DNA from: Ramlibacter monticola
Lineage (GTDB): Bacteria > Pseudomonadota > Gammaproteobacteria > Burkholderiales > Burkholderiaceae_C
DNA length: 64,000 nt
Reading direction: 5' to 3'
Assembly: GCF_016722785.1 (NCBI RefSeq)
Contig: NZ_JAEQNE010000002.1
Coordinates: 1 to 64,000 of the forward strand
How positions within the stretch are numbered: position 1 is the stretch's first letter; each line of letters starts with the position of its first letter. A program made the position numbers and the translations under genes. Positions 18,895-27,222 of the stretch are shown piece by piece. Under the pieces are notes generated by a model. That model did no database searches and was not told the origin of the DNA. It saw only the letters and a program-made list of their open reading frames with translations.

Positions 18895-19410
18895 ATGTCG
18901 TCGTCTTCCACTTCCTCCGTTGATGTTGTCGCTGCGCTGCTGGTGCGCGATGTCGATGGCCAGTACCGTCCTGCTCGTGCCGACGAGGTTCTTTCCCAAG
19001 CGCGGCGGGTGTTGTCTCAACGGATGCGGCGCGGCGCCACGATGTCGTCACCGCAGGCGGTCAGGGACTACCTGCGCCTGGAAATCGGGGGCCTCGAGCA
19101 CGAGGTGTTTTGCGTGCTGTTCCTGGATGCGCAGCACCGCATCATTGCGCTGAAGCAGATGTTCCGCGGCACGGTGACGCAGACCTCGGTGTACCCGCGC
19201 GAGGTGGTGAAGGAAGCACTGGGTTGCAATGCCGCGGCGGTGATCCTGGCGCACAATCATCCGTCGGGTGCTGTCGATCCGAGCCGGGCCGACGAGTTCC
19301 TGACGCAGACGCTGAAGACGGCGCTGGCGCTCGTGGATGTGCGGGTGCTCGATCACCTGGTGGTAGCGGGTGGCGAGGTCCGTTCGTTCGCAGAGTTGGG
19401 CCTGCTTTGA
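18895..19410 (+). CDS. radC: RadC-family JAB/MPN domain protein
   Basis: The 171-residue protein carries the RadC metallo-peptidase-like JAMM core: [34 protein letters not shown], then the signature [15 protein letters not shown] (about residues 120-134). The N-terminal helix-hairpin-helix of chromosomal RadC is missing, as usual for the short plasmid and ICE versions. Its function is unproven. Such copies are regularly found beside ssb, DUF932 and other element-maintenance genes, as here. Confidence 0.92.
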   Translation: MSSSSTSSVDVVAALLVRDVDGQYRPARADEVLSQARRVLSQRMRRGATMSSPQAVRDYLRLEIGGLEHEVFCVLFLDAQHRIIALKQMFRGTVTQTSVYPREVVKEALGCNAAAVILAHNHPSGAVDPSRADEFLTQTLKTALALVDVRVLDHLVVAGGEVRSFAELGLL

Positions 19411-19417
19411 GGGCTGC

Positions 19418-19441
19418 GTGGGGCACCTGAGCGTGCCCCGC
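19418..19441 (+). terminator. Stem-loop after radC
   Basis: ggggcac (19420-19426) pairs with gtgcccc (19433-19439) around a six-base loop, extended by one wobble and one G-C pair. It lies 10 bases after the radC stop and ahead of the convergent AbiE genes. No T-run follows, so it may be a bidirectional or weak terminator. Confidence 0.45.
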
Positions 19442-19466
19442 TGCGCTGTATGCCGGCCGCCGACGA

Positions 19467-19757
19467 TCACGCGCCGTGACGGCTACGTCCGTGGGAATCC
19501 ATGACAAGGGTGGGCACGTCGTCAGGGCCGAAGCCCAGCAGGTCGGCGTCGCGGGTTGGCTGGTGCGTCTGGCCGTACCAGAGCTGAGAGAGCAGGGCCC
19601 CCTTGAGCAGAAAGTTCGGTGCGTGCTCGGAGATGGACAGCCGGTAAAGCAGGCGTTCCAGGCCGTAGCGGGTCAAGGTCAGGTTGAAGTCCTGCTTCGA
19701 CGTGTCGGTGTGCTGGTTGAGCCTGGCACGGATGGACGTGGCCCGGTTGGCGCTCAT
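19467..19757 (-). pseudogene. abiEii: AbiEii/AbiGii toxin (nucleotidyltransferase), 3'-truncated
   Basis: The first 75 residues are a convincing AbiEii N-terminus: KQDFNLTLTRYGLERLLYRL, then HAPNFLLKGALLSQLWYGQ and TRDADLLGFGPDD. The nucleotidyltransferase domain stops after about 85 residues. The usual protein is about 300 residues, and the rest of the catalytic and C-terminal domains are missing. Its ATG overlaps the AbiEi stop (ATGA), as in intact pairs. The truncated toxin should be inactive because the second metal-binding strand and activation helices are gone. Confidence 0.85.
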
Positions 19758-20410
19758 GCCGTGATGGCCTCGATGTAGGGGCGCATCACGTTGGCCGCGC
19801 GGCCGCGCGTGGCGTGGCGCCACAGGTCGTCCAGCCTGAACTTGCGCTGGCTCCAGCCGTCGCGCAGCGCTTCGAGCGCGACGTCCAGGCCGATCTTGTT
19901 GCGAAACCTGAAGCAGTCGACGATGGTCCGGGCTGCGTTGAAGACTGGCACCTGGATGCCGTCGATGTTCAGGTGTTCGACACCCTCGGCCAGAGCGTCG
20001 TCCGACATGCGAACGACGCGGATGGCAGGCTGGTCCAGCCGGGGGGGCACCATGTGCTGCGGGATGGCGATCCAGACCTCGAAGGGGGCCTGCGTGCCGA
20101 TCTCGTGGACCCGCAGCGCGGACAGCAGGCAGACCACGCCCTTGGGCACGCGTGCCGAGACTTCTGCCAGTGAGCGGTGTTCGCTGATCGCCGCACCGGG
20201 CAGGCCGTACAGGCCCCGCGCCACGCGTTCGAGCTTGCCGGCCTGCACCAGGCGCGTCAGGGCGATCGTCGGCAGACCCTGCTGCGTCACGTCGCGGGCG
20301 CGCAGCAGCGTTCGGGCGCGTGCGAGACGCAGCACCTGCTGTTCGTGGGTGGCGGCGGCGACGGCCTTCATGCCCGGATTGTGTTGCGGAATGACTGTGA
20401 AAGTAGACAT
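19754..20410 (-). CDS. abiEi: AbiEi family type IV antitoxin/transcriptional repressor
   Basis: The 218-residue protein has an N-terminal winged-helix region (EQQVLRLARARTLLRARDV to LERVARGLYGLP) and a C-terminal AbiEi antitoxin domain with ARTIVDCFRFRNKIGLDVALEAL. AbiEi proteins repress their own operon and neutralise the AbiEii toxin. Two starts are possible: ATG 20410, which lies at the predicted transcription start, and ATG 20371, which begins the conserved part. Neither has a good ribosome site, and the outer one is given. Its partner toxin is truncated, so this antitoxin may be an orphan still active as a repressor or against related toxins. Confidence 0.85.
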   Translation of the reverse strand: MSTFTVIPQHNPGMKAVAAATHEQQVLRLARARTLLRARDVTQQGLPTIALTRLVQAGKLERVARGLYGLPGAAISEHRSLAEVSARVPKGVVCLLSALRVHEIGTQAPFEVWIAIPQHMVPPRLDQPAIRVVRMSDDALAEGVEHLNIDGIQVPVFNAARTIVDCFRFRNKIGLDVALEALRDGWSQRKFRLDDLWRHATRGRAANVMRPYIEAITA

Positions 20411-20423
20411 TTACAGTATAAAT
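20409..20423 (-). promoter_or_regulatory. Predicted -10 box and inverted repeat for abiE
   Basis: On the minus strand TATACT (20420 to 20415) is a good -10 hexamer only four bases before ATG 20410. The same bases form attta-cagta-taaat, a 5-bp inverted repeat. AbiEi proteins are known to bind inverted repeats overlapping their own promoter, so this is a plausible autoregulatory operator. I see no strong -35 box. Confidence 0.5.
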
Positions 20424-20631
20424 GCAACGTGTCCGCCGGTGTCTTCGCGCCGCCCGGTGGACGTTGTCCCACCGTTGGCTAGAATTCGCGTTCAGGCGCC
20501 CGCCGTACTTGCACGCGAGTAGAAACAGGCAACCCCTTCATCGTCAGTGATCTCCCTTCAGGGCCCTCGTCGTCGGGGACTTAAACGCGTGCGTCTGACC
20601 CGACTCGGCGAGGTTGACCGAAGGAAGACTC

Positions 20632-21831
20632 ATGACCTTGAAAGAACTTGCGCACGCTGCGCAGCAATCCCTCCAGACCCGTGCCGGCTGCGTTGTCAAA
20701 CGCAGTCATGTGCACGAACTCCTGGCCGCCGCGTTCCGCCACTCCTCATGGGCGGCGTTCCTGTCCGAATCGGTGCTGGCCGATGGCGGGGTCGGCGATG
20801 CGCCAGCAGGCGCGGGCCCACGGGTGATCGGGCGAGCGGTCCAACTGCAGTATGCGCAGGGCGCTGCGGTGGCGATGGCCGGCGCGCTGCTGGCCTTCGT
20901 CGCAGAGCGTCAGCTTTCGTCGGTGCGTTGGTCCGACCTGGCCGCCATGCTCACCCCTGCGACCCGTGCCGCCGTTGACGATGGGCTGGACGAGGCAGAT
21001 GAATGGGACGACGACGACGACGAGGTGACGCCCGACGGGCCTGCCACCGGCTTGACCCGGGATCGGCTGCTGCGCTCGCCCTTGCTGTTGCACAGCTTGG
21101 AGCATGCGGCGGGGGCGCCGAACCCGCGGGTGCATCACCTGGTCGCCGCGCTGTACCGCTGCGAGCGGCCGAACGCGTATCTGTACGAGGAGTCGCTCAA
21201 GGGCAGGGTGCTGACGACCGTTGAGCGTGGCTGGGTGGACGACTACCTGCGGCTCGAGCCGCAGTTCCGGAAGTACGAGGCCCACTTGAAGGCGGCGGCG
21301 TTGGGTGGTGTTCGAGCCGCTGCGCTCGAGTACGCCGCCGCGTTCGACAGTCAGGCGTTCTTCGAACTGGCCGAACGTCTTTCCGGCGATGTGGATGCGG
21401 ATCGCATGGCCGAGATCGCGGCGACGCCGCAATCGCGGGCCGCGTGGCTGCGCACCGCCGCAGAGCAGGGTTCGAGGTCAGCACTGGAGCAACTGGCCCA
21501 TAAGGGCGACGAGTGGGCCGAGGAGCGCCTGGCTGAATCGGGGGATGCCGATTGGTTGCGGTCTGCGGCCGAGCGTGCGTTGACCAAGGGCGATGCTCTG
21601 AAGGCGTGGACCTGGCAGTACCTGGCGTTGAAGCACGGTGTCGATCTCACCGAGTCGACGATGGCCGCGTACCACGACGGTGGTGAGCGTGATGGGCAGT
21701 TCTACGACAGCGACTTCGGTGGTGCCTTGTATGCCGCCGGCTACGAGGCGCTGGCGTTGCCGCAGCTGGGGCCGGTCGAGCATCGGGATGCGCAAGCCAG
21801 GGCTCGCGAGATCTTCGGACGGACGCCGTAG
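20632..21831 (+). CDS. Conserved element-borne protein, glyoxalase-related N-terminus
   Basis: The 399-residue soluble protein starts at ATG 20632 after AAGGAAG (20621-20627). Its first 45 residues (LKELAHAAQQSLQ, then VKRSHVHELLAAAF and SSWAAFL) resemble a short domain often annotated as glyoxalase-related in plasmid proteins. An acidic run DEWDDDDDEV near residue 125 is followed by a helical, Ala-rich C-terminal half reminiscent of SEL1/TPR-type repeats (AAEQGSRSALEQLAHKGDEW). I cannot assign a function. It sits alone between abiE and a convergent HTH gene. Confidence 0.65.
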   Translation: MTLKELAHAAQQSLQTRAGCVVKRSHVHELLAAAFRHSSWAAFLSESVLADGGVGDAPAGAGPRVIGRAVQLQYAQGAAVAMAGALLAFVAERQLSSVRWSDLAAMLTPATRAAVDDGLDEADEWDDDDDEVTPDGPATGLTRDRLLRSPLLLHSLEHAAGAPNPRVHHLVAALYRCERPNAYLYEESLKGRVLTTVERGWVDDYLRLEPQFRKYEAHLKAAALGGVRAAALEYAAAFDSQAFFELAERLSGDVDADRMAEIAATPQSRAAWLRTAAEQGSRSALEQLAHKGDEWAEERLAESGDADWLRSAAERALTKGDALKAWTWQYLALKHGVDLTESTMAAYHDGGERDGQFYDSDFGGALYAAGYEALALPQLGPVEHRDAQARAREIFGRTP

Positions 21832-21840
21832 GGGTTTGAT

Positions 21841-21865
21841 GCTGCCCCGCCGCAGGCGGGGCAGC
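21841..21865. terminator. Stem-loop between convergent genes
   Basis: gctgccccgcc (21841-21851) and ggcggggcagc (21855-21865) form a perfect 11-bp stem with a three-base loop. It lies 9 bases after one stop and 16 bases before the convergent stop at 21882. No clear T-run is present on either side. Placement and symmetry suggest a bidirectional terminator. Confidence 0.65.
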
Positions 21866-21881
21866 CTCTCGCACGCTGATG

Positions 21882-22331
21882 TCAGCCCGCAGAGATCTCG
21901 CGATCGAGGTGGGCGCCGAGTTGGCCCAGGGCCTTGCGGCGCCGTGTCTGTTCCCTGCGGTGCCAGGCCAGAACGGCCGATTTCAGAACGCGGCGCTGCT
22001 TGCCCACTTGCTGGTGCAACGGGATGTCGCCCGCGTCGATGCGGGCCACGAGGTACGGTCGGGAAACGCCGATCAGGTCGGCTGCTGCCTGGGTGCTGAG
22101 CACCGTGTCGGCGGCGGCTACGGCGTTCCGAGTGGGTGTGTTCGTCCGCACAAGGATGCGCGGGGCCTGGAACAGTTTGGTGAAGTCATCCTGGATGGCG
22201 CGTGCAGCATTCGGGGTGAGCCTGGCGTGCCGGCGCAGGACGGCGATGAGTTGATCGATGTCGATATTGAGCGTCAGCATCGGGAGGGCTGCGGCTCGGG
22301 AGGGCTCATCGGGATTGCGGGCGGTCCTCAT
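21882..22331 (-). CDS. Helix-turn-helix (excisionase/MerR-like) DNA-binding protein
   Basis: The 149-residue protein has a C-terminal HTH of the excisionase type: LSTQAAADLIGVSRPYLVAR, then IDAGDIPLHQQVGKQRRV and a basic tail. The N-terminal half (LIAVLRRHARLTPNAARAIQ) is helical. It is likely a small DNA-binding regulator of the element or a toxin-linked regulator; the target is unknown. The ATG at 22331 is the first in the conserved part. A longer frame to 22556 is Pro/Ala/Ser-rich and improbable. Confidence 0.72.
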   Translation of the reverse strand: MRTARNPDEPSRAAALPMLTLNIDIDQLIAVLRRHARLTPNAARAIQDDFTKLFQAPRILVRTNTPTRNAVAAADTVLSTQAAADLIGVSRPYLVARIDAGDIPLHQQVGKQRRVLKSAVLAWHRREQTRRRKALGQLGAHLDREISAG

Positions 22332-22983
22332 CGCTCCAAGTCTAGAAGCGCGAATCGAGGTTGTCGAAGATGGCGTAGCAGCGATCAAGGTTGGCGCTGA
22401 GTGCGTGGCGCGTGGTGGTGGATGCGATGCCGTTGCTGATGCCAGGTCCGGTGGGCCAGGGCGTGTCCCCGCTGCGCGGGGCCGGGCTGTTGCGCTGAGC
22501 GTCGAGCCGCTGTCAAAGGCCCAGCGTCTCGACCCTGACGGGCTGCCATCCCTCACGCAACACGGTCAGCCCGGCGGAGCCGGCCGAAGCACGCGGCGGC
22601 CCTTTCCCGTGCCCGGGGATCGCGGGCCCTGATTCCTTCACGCTGCGCGTGAACGAGGCCCGCTTGGCGAACTGACCGGCTTGCACGTCGCTGCGCTCGG
22701 TGCGGCGCCGGCCAGATCGCCACCCCGTCACCCGCCATGCCCGGAGCCGGGCCGCTGAATGCCGGATGCAAAGGAGTGCTCGCAGCGGCTCGACCGCCGC
22801 GCCAGTCGTTCGCCTGGCGGCTCCCTTGGTGGCACGTCGGCCGCAGCGGCGCCGCTGCTTGTGAACGTTCGGTCGCCTTCGCTGCAACCGCTGCGCCAGG
22901 CAAGCTGGCACATCGGCCGCGGTGCTGCGCCGCCTGTGGGGACATTGGGAGATGGGTAGCCCGTGCGCCAGTCGTCCCACCGC

Positions 22984-23035
22984 GATCCCCCCACAAGCCC
23001 CCGTCAAGTGGGTGAGGGGGACTTGTGGGGGGATC
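22984..23035. repeat. Long imperfect inverted repeat
   Basis: The left arm 22984-23002 (gatccccccacaagccccc) pairs with 23016-23035 (gggggacttgtggggggatc): 14 perfect pairs, one bulged base, then five more pairs, around a 13-base loop. It is much longer than needed for a terminator, and no gene ends beside it. It could be a single-strand initiation site, a replication-related hairpin or the end of a small non-autonomous element. Confidence 0.7.
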
Positions 23036-23099
23036 TTCAAGCGGTGGGCCGGGAAACCGGCTCACTGCAATGGCCGCGAAGAACACCACCCATCCCCAA

Positions 23100-23121
23100 C
23101 CCCTTCCCGTGAGGGAAGGGG
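23100..23121. repeat. Perfect 9-bp hairpin upstream of ssb
   Basis: ccccttccc (23100-23108) and gggaagggg (23113-23121) form a perfect stem with a GTGA tetraloop, about 115 bases before the ssb ATG. It may act in the ssb leader, or belong to the structured region described above. Confidence 0.55.
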
Positions 23122-23235
23122 CCATGCCCACCCCCCGCCCGCCCGTGGGCGGGAGCGAGGGAGTCCGAGCGAGAGGATCAGTTTTCAGGGAACCCGGACC
23201 GGGACCCGTCTGATTGCTCTCGATCGGAGAACTCC

Positions 23236-23700
23236 ATGGCAAATGTCCAAGTCATCCAGCGTCACGCGCACCTGGCAGGCGCCGTCAGGCTCGAATTCGT
23301 CAACGGCCGCGAGGGCAAGATCGCCAAGGCGGTGCTGACCGCGATCAGCAACACGCGGCGAGGTTCGGGCGAGACGCGCGAGGAGGAGTCCACCGCGATC
23401 CAGTGGACGCTGTGGGGCAAGCAGGCCGAGAACGCGTCCGAGTACCTGGGCAAGGGCTCGCACGTCAACATCCTGGGCCGCCTGCGCAACAACAACTACG
23501 ACAAGGACGGCGAAACCGTCTACGGCATGGCGTTCACCGCCGAGGAAATCGACTACCTCGACAGCCGCGCCGAGTCCGAGGCGCGCCGCAACGGCGGCCA
23601 CAGCGTCGAAGGCAGCGCGAGCAGCGGCGAGCAAGCCGCGCCGGCCGCCATCACCCGCAAGCCGCGCAACGCGCGCCAGCCAGCGCACGCCGACTCCTGA
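23236..23700 (+). CDS. ssb: Single-stranded DNA-binding protein
   Basis: The 154-residue protein has an OB fold typical of element-borne SSBs: MANVQVIQRHAHLAGAVR, then STAIQWTLWGKQAENASEYL, KGSHVNILGRLRNN and GMAFTAEEIDYLD. The C-terminal tail is disordered (Ala/Ser/Gly/Glu-rich) and ends QPAHADS, so the acidic DDIPF-type tip of chromosomal SSB is missing. It should coat single-stranded DNA during conjugative entry or replication. cggagaactcc before the ATG supplies a ribosome site. It is followed by the DUF932 gene with a 77-base gap. Confidence 0.88.
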   Translation: MANVQVIQRHAHLAGAVRLEFVNGREGKIAKAVLTAISNTRRGSGETREEESTAIQWTLWGKQAENASEYLGKGSHVNILGRLRNNNYDKDGETVYGMAFTAEEIDYLDSRAESEARRNGGHSVEGSASSGEQAAPAAITRKPRNARQPAHADS

Positions 23701-23777
23701 ATCCGCACCGGGTGGGCGTGATGCCACTGAGCCGCGCCCGCCCTTCGAACCTCATTCAACGATCGAAGGAAGCCATC

Positions 23778-24641
23778 ATGTACTCGACTCCGACACTGGC
23801 CACCCGCTTTGCCCGCAACACCCGCGTGATGCGAGGCGACCAACCCCTGAGCGAAGACCAGATGCGCGCCGTGGCGCCGTCCATCTTCGCCGAGGGCAAG
23901 CACGCGAGCCGCTCCGAGCGCTACACCTACATCCCCACCATCGATGTCCTGCGCGGCCTGCGCCAGGAGGGCTTCGAGCCCTTCATGGTCGCCCAGGGCG
24001 CCAGCCGCGTGGAAGGCAAGGCGGAGTTCACCAAGCACATGATCCGCATGCGCCACGCCGGCCAGGTGCAGACCCGGCCCGAGGCGAACGAGATCATCCT
24101 GATCAACAGCCACGACGGCGCCAGCTCGTACCAGATGCTCGCCGGCATGCTGAGATTTGTCTGCTGCAACGGCCTGGTGGTGGGCGAGGTGGTGGAGGAC
24201 ATCCGCATCCCGCACAAGGGGAATATCCAGGGCGAGGTGATCGAAGGCGCGTTCCGCGTGCTCGACGAGTTCGAGGCAGTGGAGGAGCACACCGAGGCGA
24301 TGAAGGCGCTGCAGCTCGAGCCGCCCGAGGAGATCGCCTTCGCGACGGCCGCCCTGGCGCTGCGATTCGGCGAGCGCCGTCTAGAGGAAACCGGTGGGCA
24401 CCGACCCGCGCCGGTCAGGGCCGAGCAACTGATCGAGGCGCGCCGACCCGAGGACATCGGCCACAGCCTGTGGACCACTTTCCAGCGTGTGCAGGAGAAC
24501 GTGATCCGTGGCGGGCAGCCTGGCCGCAGTGTGCAGGGCCGCCGCCTGCACACCCGCCCTGTGGGCAGCATCGACCGCGGCGTGAGCCTGAACCGGGCGC
24601 TGTGGATGCTGGCCGAGGAGATGCGCAAGCTCAAGGCCTGA
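23778..24641 (+). CDS. DUF932 domain-containing protein
   Basis: The 287-residue protein shows the DUF932 pattern seen on many plasmids, phages and ICEs: FEPFMVAQGASRVEGKAEFT and KHMIRMRH, then EIILINSHDGASSYQMLAGM and RFVCCNGLVVGE, and a C-terminal helical part ending LWMLAEEMRKLKA. Its biochemical role is not established. The ATG at 23778 follows GAAGGA. It forms a cassette with ssb and the next small gene. Confidence 0.88.
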   Translation: MYSTPTLATRFARNTRVMRGDQPLSEDQMRAVAPSIFAEGKHASRSERYTYIPTIDVLRGLRQEGFEPFMVAQGASRVEGKAEFTKHMIRMRHAGQVQTRPEANEIILINSHDGASSYQMLAGMLRFVCCNGLVVGEVVEDIRIPHKGNIQGEVIEGAFRVLDEFEAVEEHTEAMKALQLEPPEEIAFATAALALRFGERRLEETGGHRPAPVRAEQLIEARRPEDIGHSLWTTFQRVQENVIRGGQPGRSVQGRRLHTRPVGSIDRGVSLNRALWMLAEEMRKLKA

Positions 24642-24741
24642 CGGGTTGGCGATGACTTTCCGGTGGAAGTCATCGCCTCCGGTGCGACCGGCCGGCCCGA
24701 ACATCGGGCTGGCCGTCTCTCAAGTACCCGAGGAACTTCAA

Positions 24742-25095
24742 ATGAACCACGACGCCATCGATGCCGAGATCGGTGCCTACGGCACGCGATCCCGTCGGGC
24801 CACGCAGAACGGCGCTCAGGCTTTCGCGCGGCTGCTGAAGCTGGCCGAGGAGCGCGACTCCGGCCAGATCCCGCGCATCGCGCGCTTCCTGGCCGCAACG
24901 TACAACGGCCAGGCCTTCCAGTTCAACCTGTTCGAACTACGTGCCGTCGACAATGCCATCGGCGACGACATGCTCAGTTGCCTGGACGCGCTGCGCTGGG
25001 GCCGGGCCGACCTGCACAGGCTCATCCCCGACGGTGACGCCCGCGTGCGCGCCGTGATAGAGCGCTGGGGCTTGCGCTGGCCGAACGACACTTGA
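24742..25095 (+). CDS. Conserved element-borne small protein
   Basis: The 117-residue protein (ATG 24742 after GAGGAA) contains QAFARLLKLAEERDSGQIPR, FLAATYNGQAFQFNLFELR and a C-terminal VRAVIERWGLRWP. I know this pattern only as a conserved hypothetical that follows DUF932/ssb genes on plasmids and ICEs. No catalytic motif is evident. It is the last gene of the plus-strand cassette; the stb-like operon converges on it. Confidence 0.72.
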   Translation: MNHDAIDAEIGAYGTRSRRATQNGAQAFARLLKLAEERDSGQIPRIARFLAATYNGQAFQFNLFELRAVDNAIGDDMLSCLDALRWGRADLHRLIPDGDARVRAVIERWGLRWPNDT

Positions 25096-25235
25096 GCGCC
25101 GAGCCGCGGCGCGCAGAGGCGAGAAGGGCGCGGGCCGGCAGTCGCCGGCCCGCGCAATACGCGGCGCCACACTGCCTTTGGCCGCGCGGGGCCGATGCGC
25201 TACGCGCAACCCGCAAAGGCCTGACATGCCGGCGC

Positions 25236-25697
25236 TCACCGTGCCCCCAGCGAAACCGCGAACGCCCAAGTGGTGGCAGATGCCACCGCGGCGACTGCCA
25301 CATACATCAGCCACTGTTCCCAGCGCCGGTTCGGTCGCTCGATCAGCGGCTGCAGTGCCGAACGCAGCCGCTGTATGGTCGCGCCGAGCTCGGCACCGAA
25401 GGCCACGCGCGCCGCGTCGGCCATCGCCCGGCCCTGTTGCTCAATCAACCGGCGCGCCGCCTCATCTGCACGAGCTGCGAGATGCTGAACCGTCCGGGTC
25501 TTGGCGTTCTCCGTGATCGCCGCCATCCGGCCTTCGAAGGAAGCAAGGGTCTCGCGCAGGCTGGCGTCCGCCTGGCCAATCTCTCTGCCGATGTCCTGCA
25601 GAACCGGTGTCAAGCCCCTGACGGATTCGATGAGACTGCCCGCCTCACCAATCGCCTCGATCATCAACGCTTCGCGTGCGGCAACCGGATCGTTCAC
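25236..25697 (-). CDS. stbC: StbC-like membrane-anchored coiled-coil protein
   Basis: The 153-residue protein is mostly helical and coiled-coil-like (LRETLASFEGRMAAITENAK and following). It has one C-terminal transmembrane helix LMYVAVAAVASATTWAFAV, the arrangement of StbC-type third genes in stbABC operons. It overlaps the upstream ATPase gene by ATGA. By analogy with IncW R388 it may link the partition/positioning system to the membrane, although StbC function is poorly known. The assignment rests on context and topology more than on sequence motifs. Confidence 0.65.
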   Translation of the reverse strand: MNDPVAAREALMIEAIGEAGSLIESVRGLTPVLQDIGREIGQADASLRETLASFEGRMAAITENAKTRTVQHLAARADEAARRLIEQQGRAMADAARVAFGAELGATIQRLRSALQPLIERPNRRWEQWLMYVAVAAVASATTWAFAVSLGAR

Positions 25698-26434
25698 GAT
25701 GCCACTGCCGTCGCGGCAGCCTCACGATTGGAAAAGCGGCCGAGGTCCAGCGCTGCGAAGCATGCGTCCAGCTGAGACACGACACCGCGCGCGAGTCGCC
25801 GGGTTGCCAGCTTCTGTCCGAGCGCCATCTTCTCGCTTCGATCAGTGGCACGCGCGATGAGGCGCTTGTAGTCCGTCTCGTCGCGCGCAATCTCAGCCAG
25901 ATCGGCGCCCGACCCCCTGATTCGGGCATACACCTCGTTGATGCCGAGCCGACAGCAAATGTTGGCCGATGCAATGGGCTTCTGCTCGAGAAATGCCAGC
26001 AGGTTGTGAAAGGTTCGCTCGAGCGGCTCGCGATCGTCCACCATGTTGAAGATGATCCGGATCCGATCCGGCGGGACCCCCACCGCGTGCAGATCGGCCA
26101 GCGTAGCAATGGTGTCCTGCTGCTGCTTCGGCGGCGGGACCGAGGGCACGATAAAGCAATCGAACTCCTCGTGGCTATCCTTATAGAGGTGCATCAGCCG
26201 CATCAGCTCCTCGACGTTGCTGGCGCCGATATCGACCACCACCTCATCGACGCCTTGGAGGTACTCCTGGAGCTCGCCGAACTGGAAGCCGCGCATCGAC
26301 TGCGACTGACCTTCGTCGGCGTTGATGCTCTCGATGGCGATGACGCGGGCGCCTGGGAGGCGCGGCGCGAGGAGGTGTCGTGCAATCGTGGACTTGCCCA
26401 CGTTGCCCGAGAAGCTGATGACCGCGAGTTTCAT
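25694..26434 (-). CDS. stbB: StbB/ParA-like P-loop ATPase
   Basis: The 246-residue protein has a deviant Walker A near the N-terminus, FSGNVGKSTIARHLL (residues 8-22), followed by a VDEVVVDIGASNVEELMR strand and FDCFIVPSVPPPKQQQDT. This is the StbB/MinD-ParA class used for plasmid positioning and linked to conjugation in R388. It is overlapped at both ends by ATGA junctions (stbA-like, stbC-like). No ParB-type gene is adjacent, consistent with the Stb, not ParAB, type. Confidence 0.82.
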   Translation of the reverse strand: MKLAVISFSGNVGKSTIARHLLAPRLPGARVIAIESINADEGQSQSMRGFQFGELQEYLQGVDEVVVDIGASNVEELMRLMHLYKDSHEEFDCFIVPSVPPPKQQQDTIATLADLHAVGVPPDRIRIIFNMVDDREPLERTFHNLLAFLEQKPIASANICCRLGINEVYARIRGSGADLAEIARDETDYKRLIARATDRSEKMALGQKLATRRLARGVVSQLDACFAALDLGRFSNREAAATAVAS

Positions 26435-26811
26435 TTCGAAGACTCCTTCAAGAACAGGGTGTTGGTGGGACGGCCACGCATGAATTCCTCGGCGATGGCC
26501 TTTCCAGGCAGCGGCGCCGTGCCCGGCGCGGGGTGAGGTGTTAAGACGGGGCTTGTTGACTTGCCACGACTTGTCAAACCCATTTGCGGAACCGTTGGAA
26601 AGGCTCCTGGCGTGGATCCTGCCGTTGTCAACGTGCCCTTCAGCACTTCACGGCGAACCGTGCTGATGCTGACCAGGACGCCCGCGTCTTCCAGTGCATC
26701 GCGTATCGCAGACAAGGTGTGCCCTTGGGTCCGCAAGCTGACGATGTCGGCCGCGTACGTCAGCGCCTTGCGTTTGGCATGACCAGGTGGGCGACGTGCT
26801 TGTAGGCTCAT
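26431..26811 (-). CDS. stbA: StbA-like HTH DNA-binding protein
   Basis: The 126-residue protein has a basic N-terminus and a helix-turn-helix-like segment TYAADIVSLRTQGHTLSAIRD / LEDAGVLVSISTVRREVLKG, followed by a flexible Pro/Thr-rich tail. StbA proteins bind repeats in front of their own operon, near oriT, and balance segregation against transfer. The ATG at 26811 is preferred to TTG 26829. It is the first gene of the minus-strand operon and diverges from the mob genes across a 411-bp region with inverted repeats. Confidence 0.68.
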   Translation of the reverse strand: MSLQARRPPGHAKRKALTYAADIVSLRTQGHTLSAIRDALEDAGVLVSISTVRREVLKGTLTTAGSTPGAFPTVPQMGLTSRGKSTSPVLTPHPAPGTAPLPGKAIAEEFMRGRPTNTLFLKESSK

Positions 26812-26885
26812 GGCGACTCGATGCAGCAATTGAGTCCAGCGTAGTGCTTGCAGGGACCACTTCGTGCGATGACTCCGACCGAGAA

Positions 26886-26908
26886 ATCATCGAATCCAGT
26901 TCGATGAT
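26886..26908. repeat. Perfect 9-bp inverted repeat in candidate oriT
   Basis: atcatcgaa (26886-26894) and ttcgatgat (26900-26908) flank tccag. The right arm is extended by another gattcgat, giving partial direct copies. A binding site for StbA or for the relaxosome protein is plausible. Confidence 0.6.
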
Positions 26909-27090
26909 GATTCGATCCTTGGGGGCGCCGAGGCCATTCCTGATCATCCTCGCCGAGCCTTGATCGAGGAATGTGCGAAGCCGGTTCGAACGCGTGGCGA
27001 TACCCGATCGCAGCTGTTCGACGGTTTGCCGAATACGCTTCACTTCTTGGCGAAGGTGTACCGATTCCTCGTCGATGCCAGCACGCCGCG

Positions 27091-27116
27091 CGATGATTCT
27101 TGGGCGGAAATCATCG
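27091..27116. repeat. 8-bp inverted repeat in candidate oriT
   Basis: cgatgatt (27091-27098) and aatcatcg (27109-27116) are separated by ten bases. The arm core is the same as in the repeat at 26886-26908, suggesting one DNA-binding protein for both. Confidence 0.55.
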
Positions 27117-27222
27117 GCCTAGCGACGTCGATCCAAGCCAATACTGAATGCATGGTGAGTGCAGAGATAGGCGCGGTGCCGCCAGTTTCACAAGCGCTTC
27201 GCGCCCCTCCATTCGTCGGCTT

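Larger units (their letters stand above)
22332..23235. other. 900-bp gene-free, hairpin-rich region before ssb
   Basis: No coding sequence is supported. The stretch holds several G/C-rich inverted repeats: 22467-22481 (ccccgc/gcgggg), 22984-23035 and 23100-23121 (separate entries), and a further cccgccc/gggcggg hairpin about 20 bases on. Such density ahead of a single-strand-binding-protein gene suggests a structured leader or a replication/priming site. Confidence 0.5.
26812..27222. other. Divergent stb/mob intergenic region, candidate oriT
   Basis: The 411 bp between the divergent stbA-like and mobC-like genes contain two inverted repeats sharing the cgatgat/atcatcg core (26886-26908 and 27091-27116) and further partial copies. 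Position beside MobC and the relaxase and next to stb mirrors the oriT region of IncW-type plasmids. A minus-strand frame (27043 downward) overlaps here and runs into stbA in another frame; I do not accept it as a gene. The nic site could not be placed with confidence. Confidence 0.55.

Noticed and set aside
26648..27043. 131-codon minus-strand frame upstream of the stbA-like gene
   Set aside because: It overlaps stbA in another frame and loses protein-like character there. Its first 75 codons look mildly plausible, but the region also holds the inverted repeats expected of oriT.
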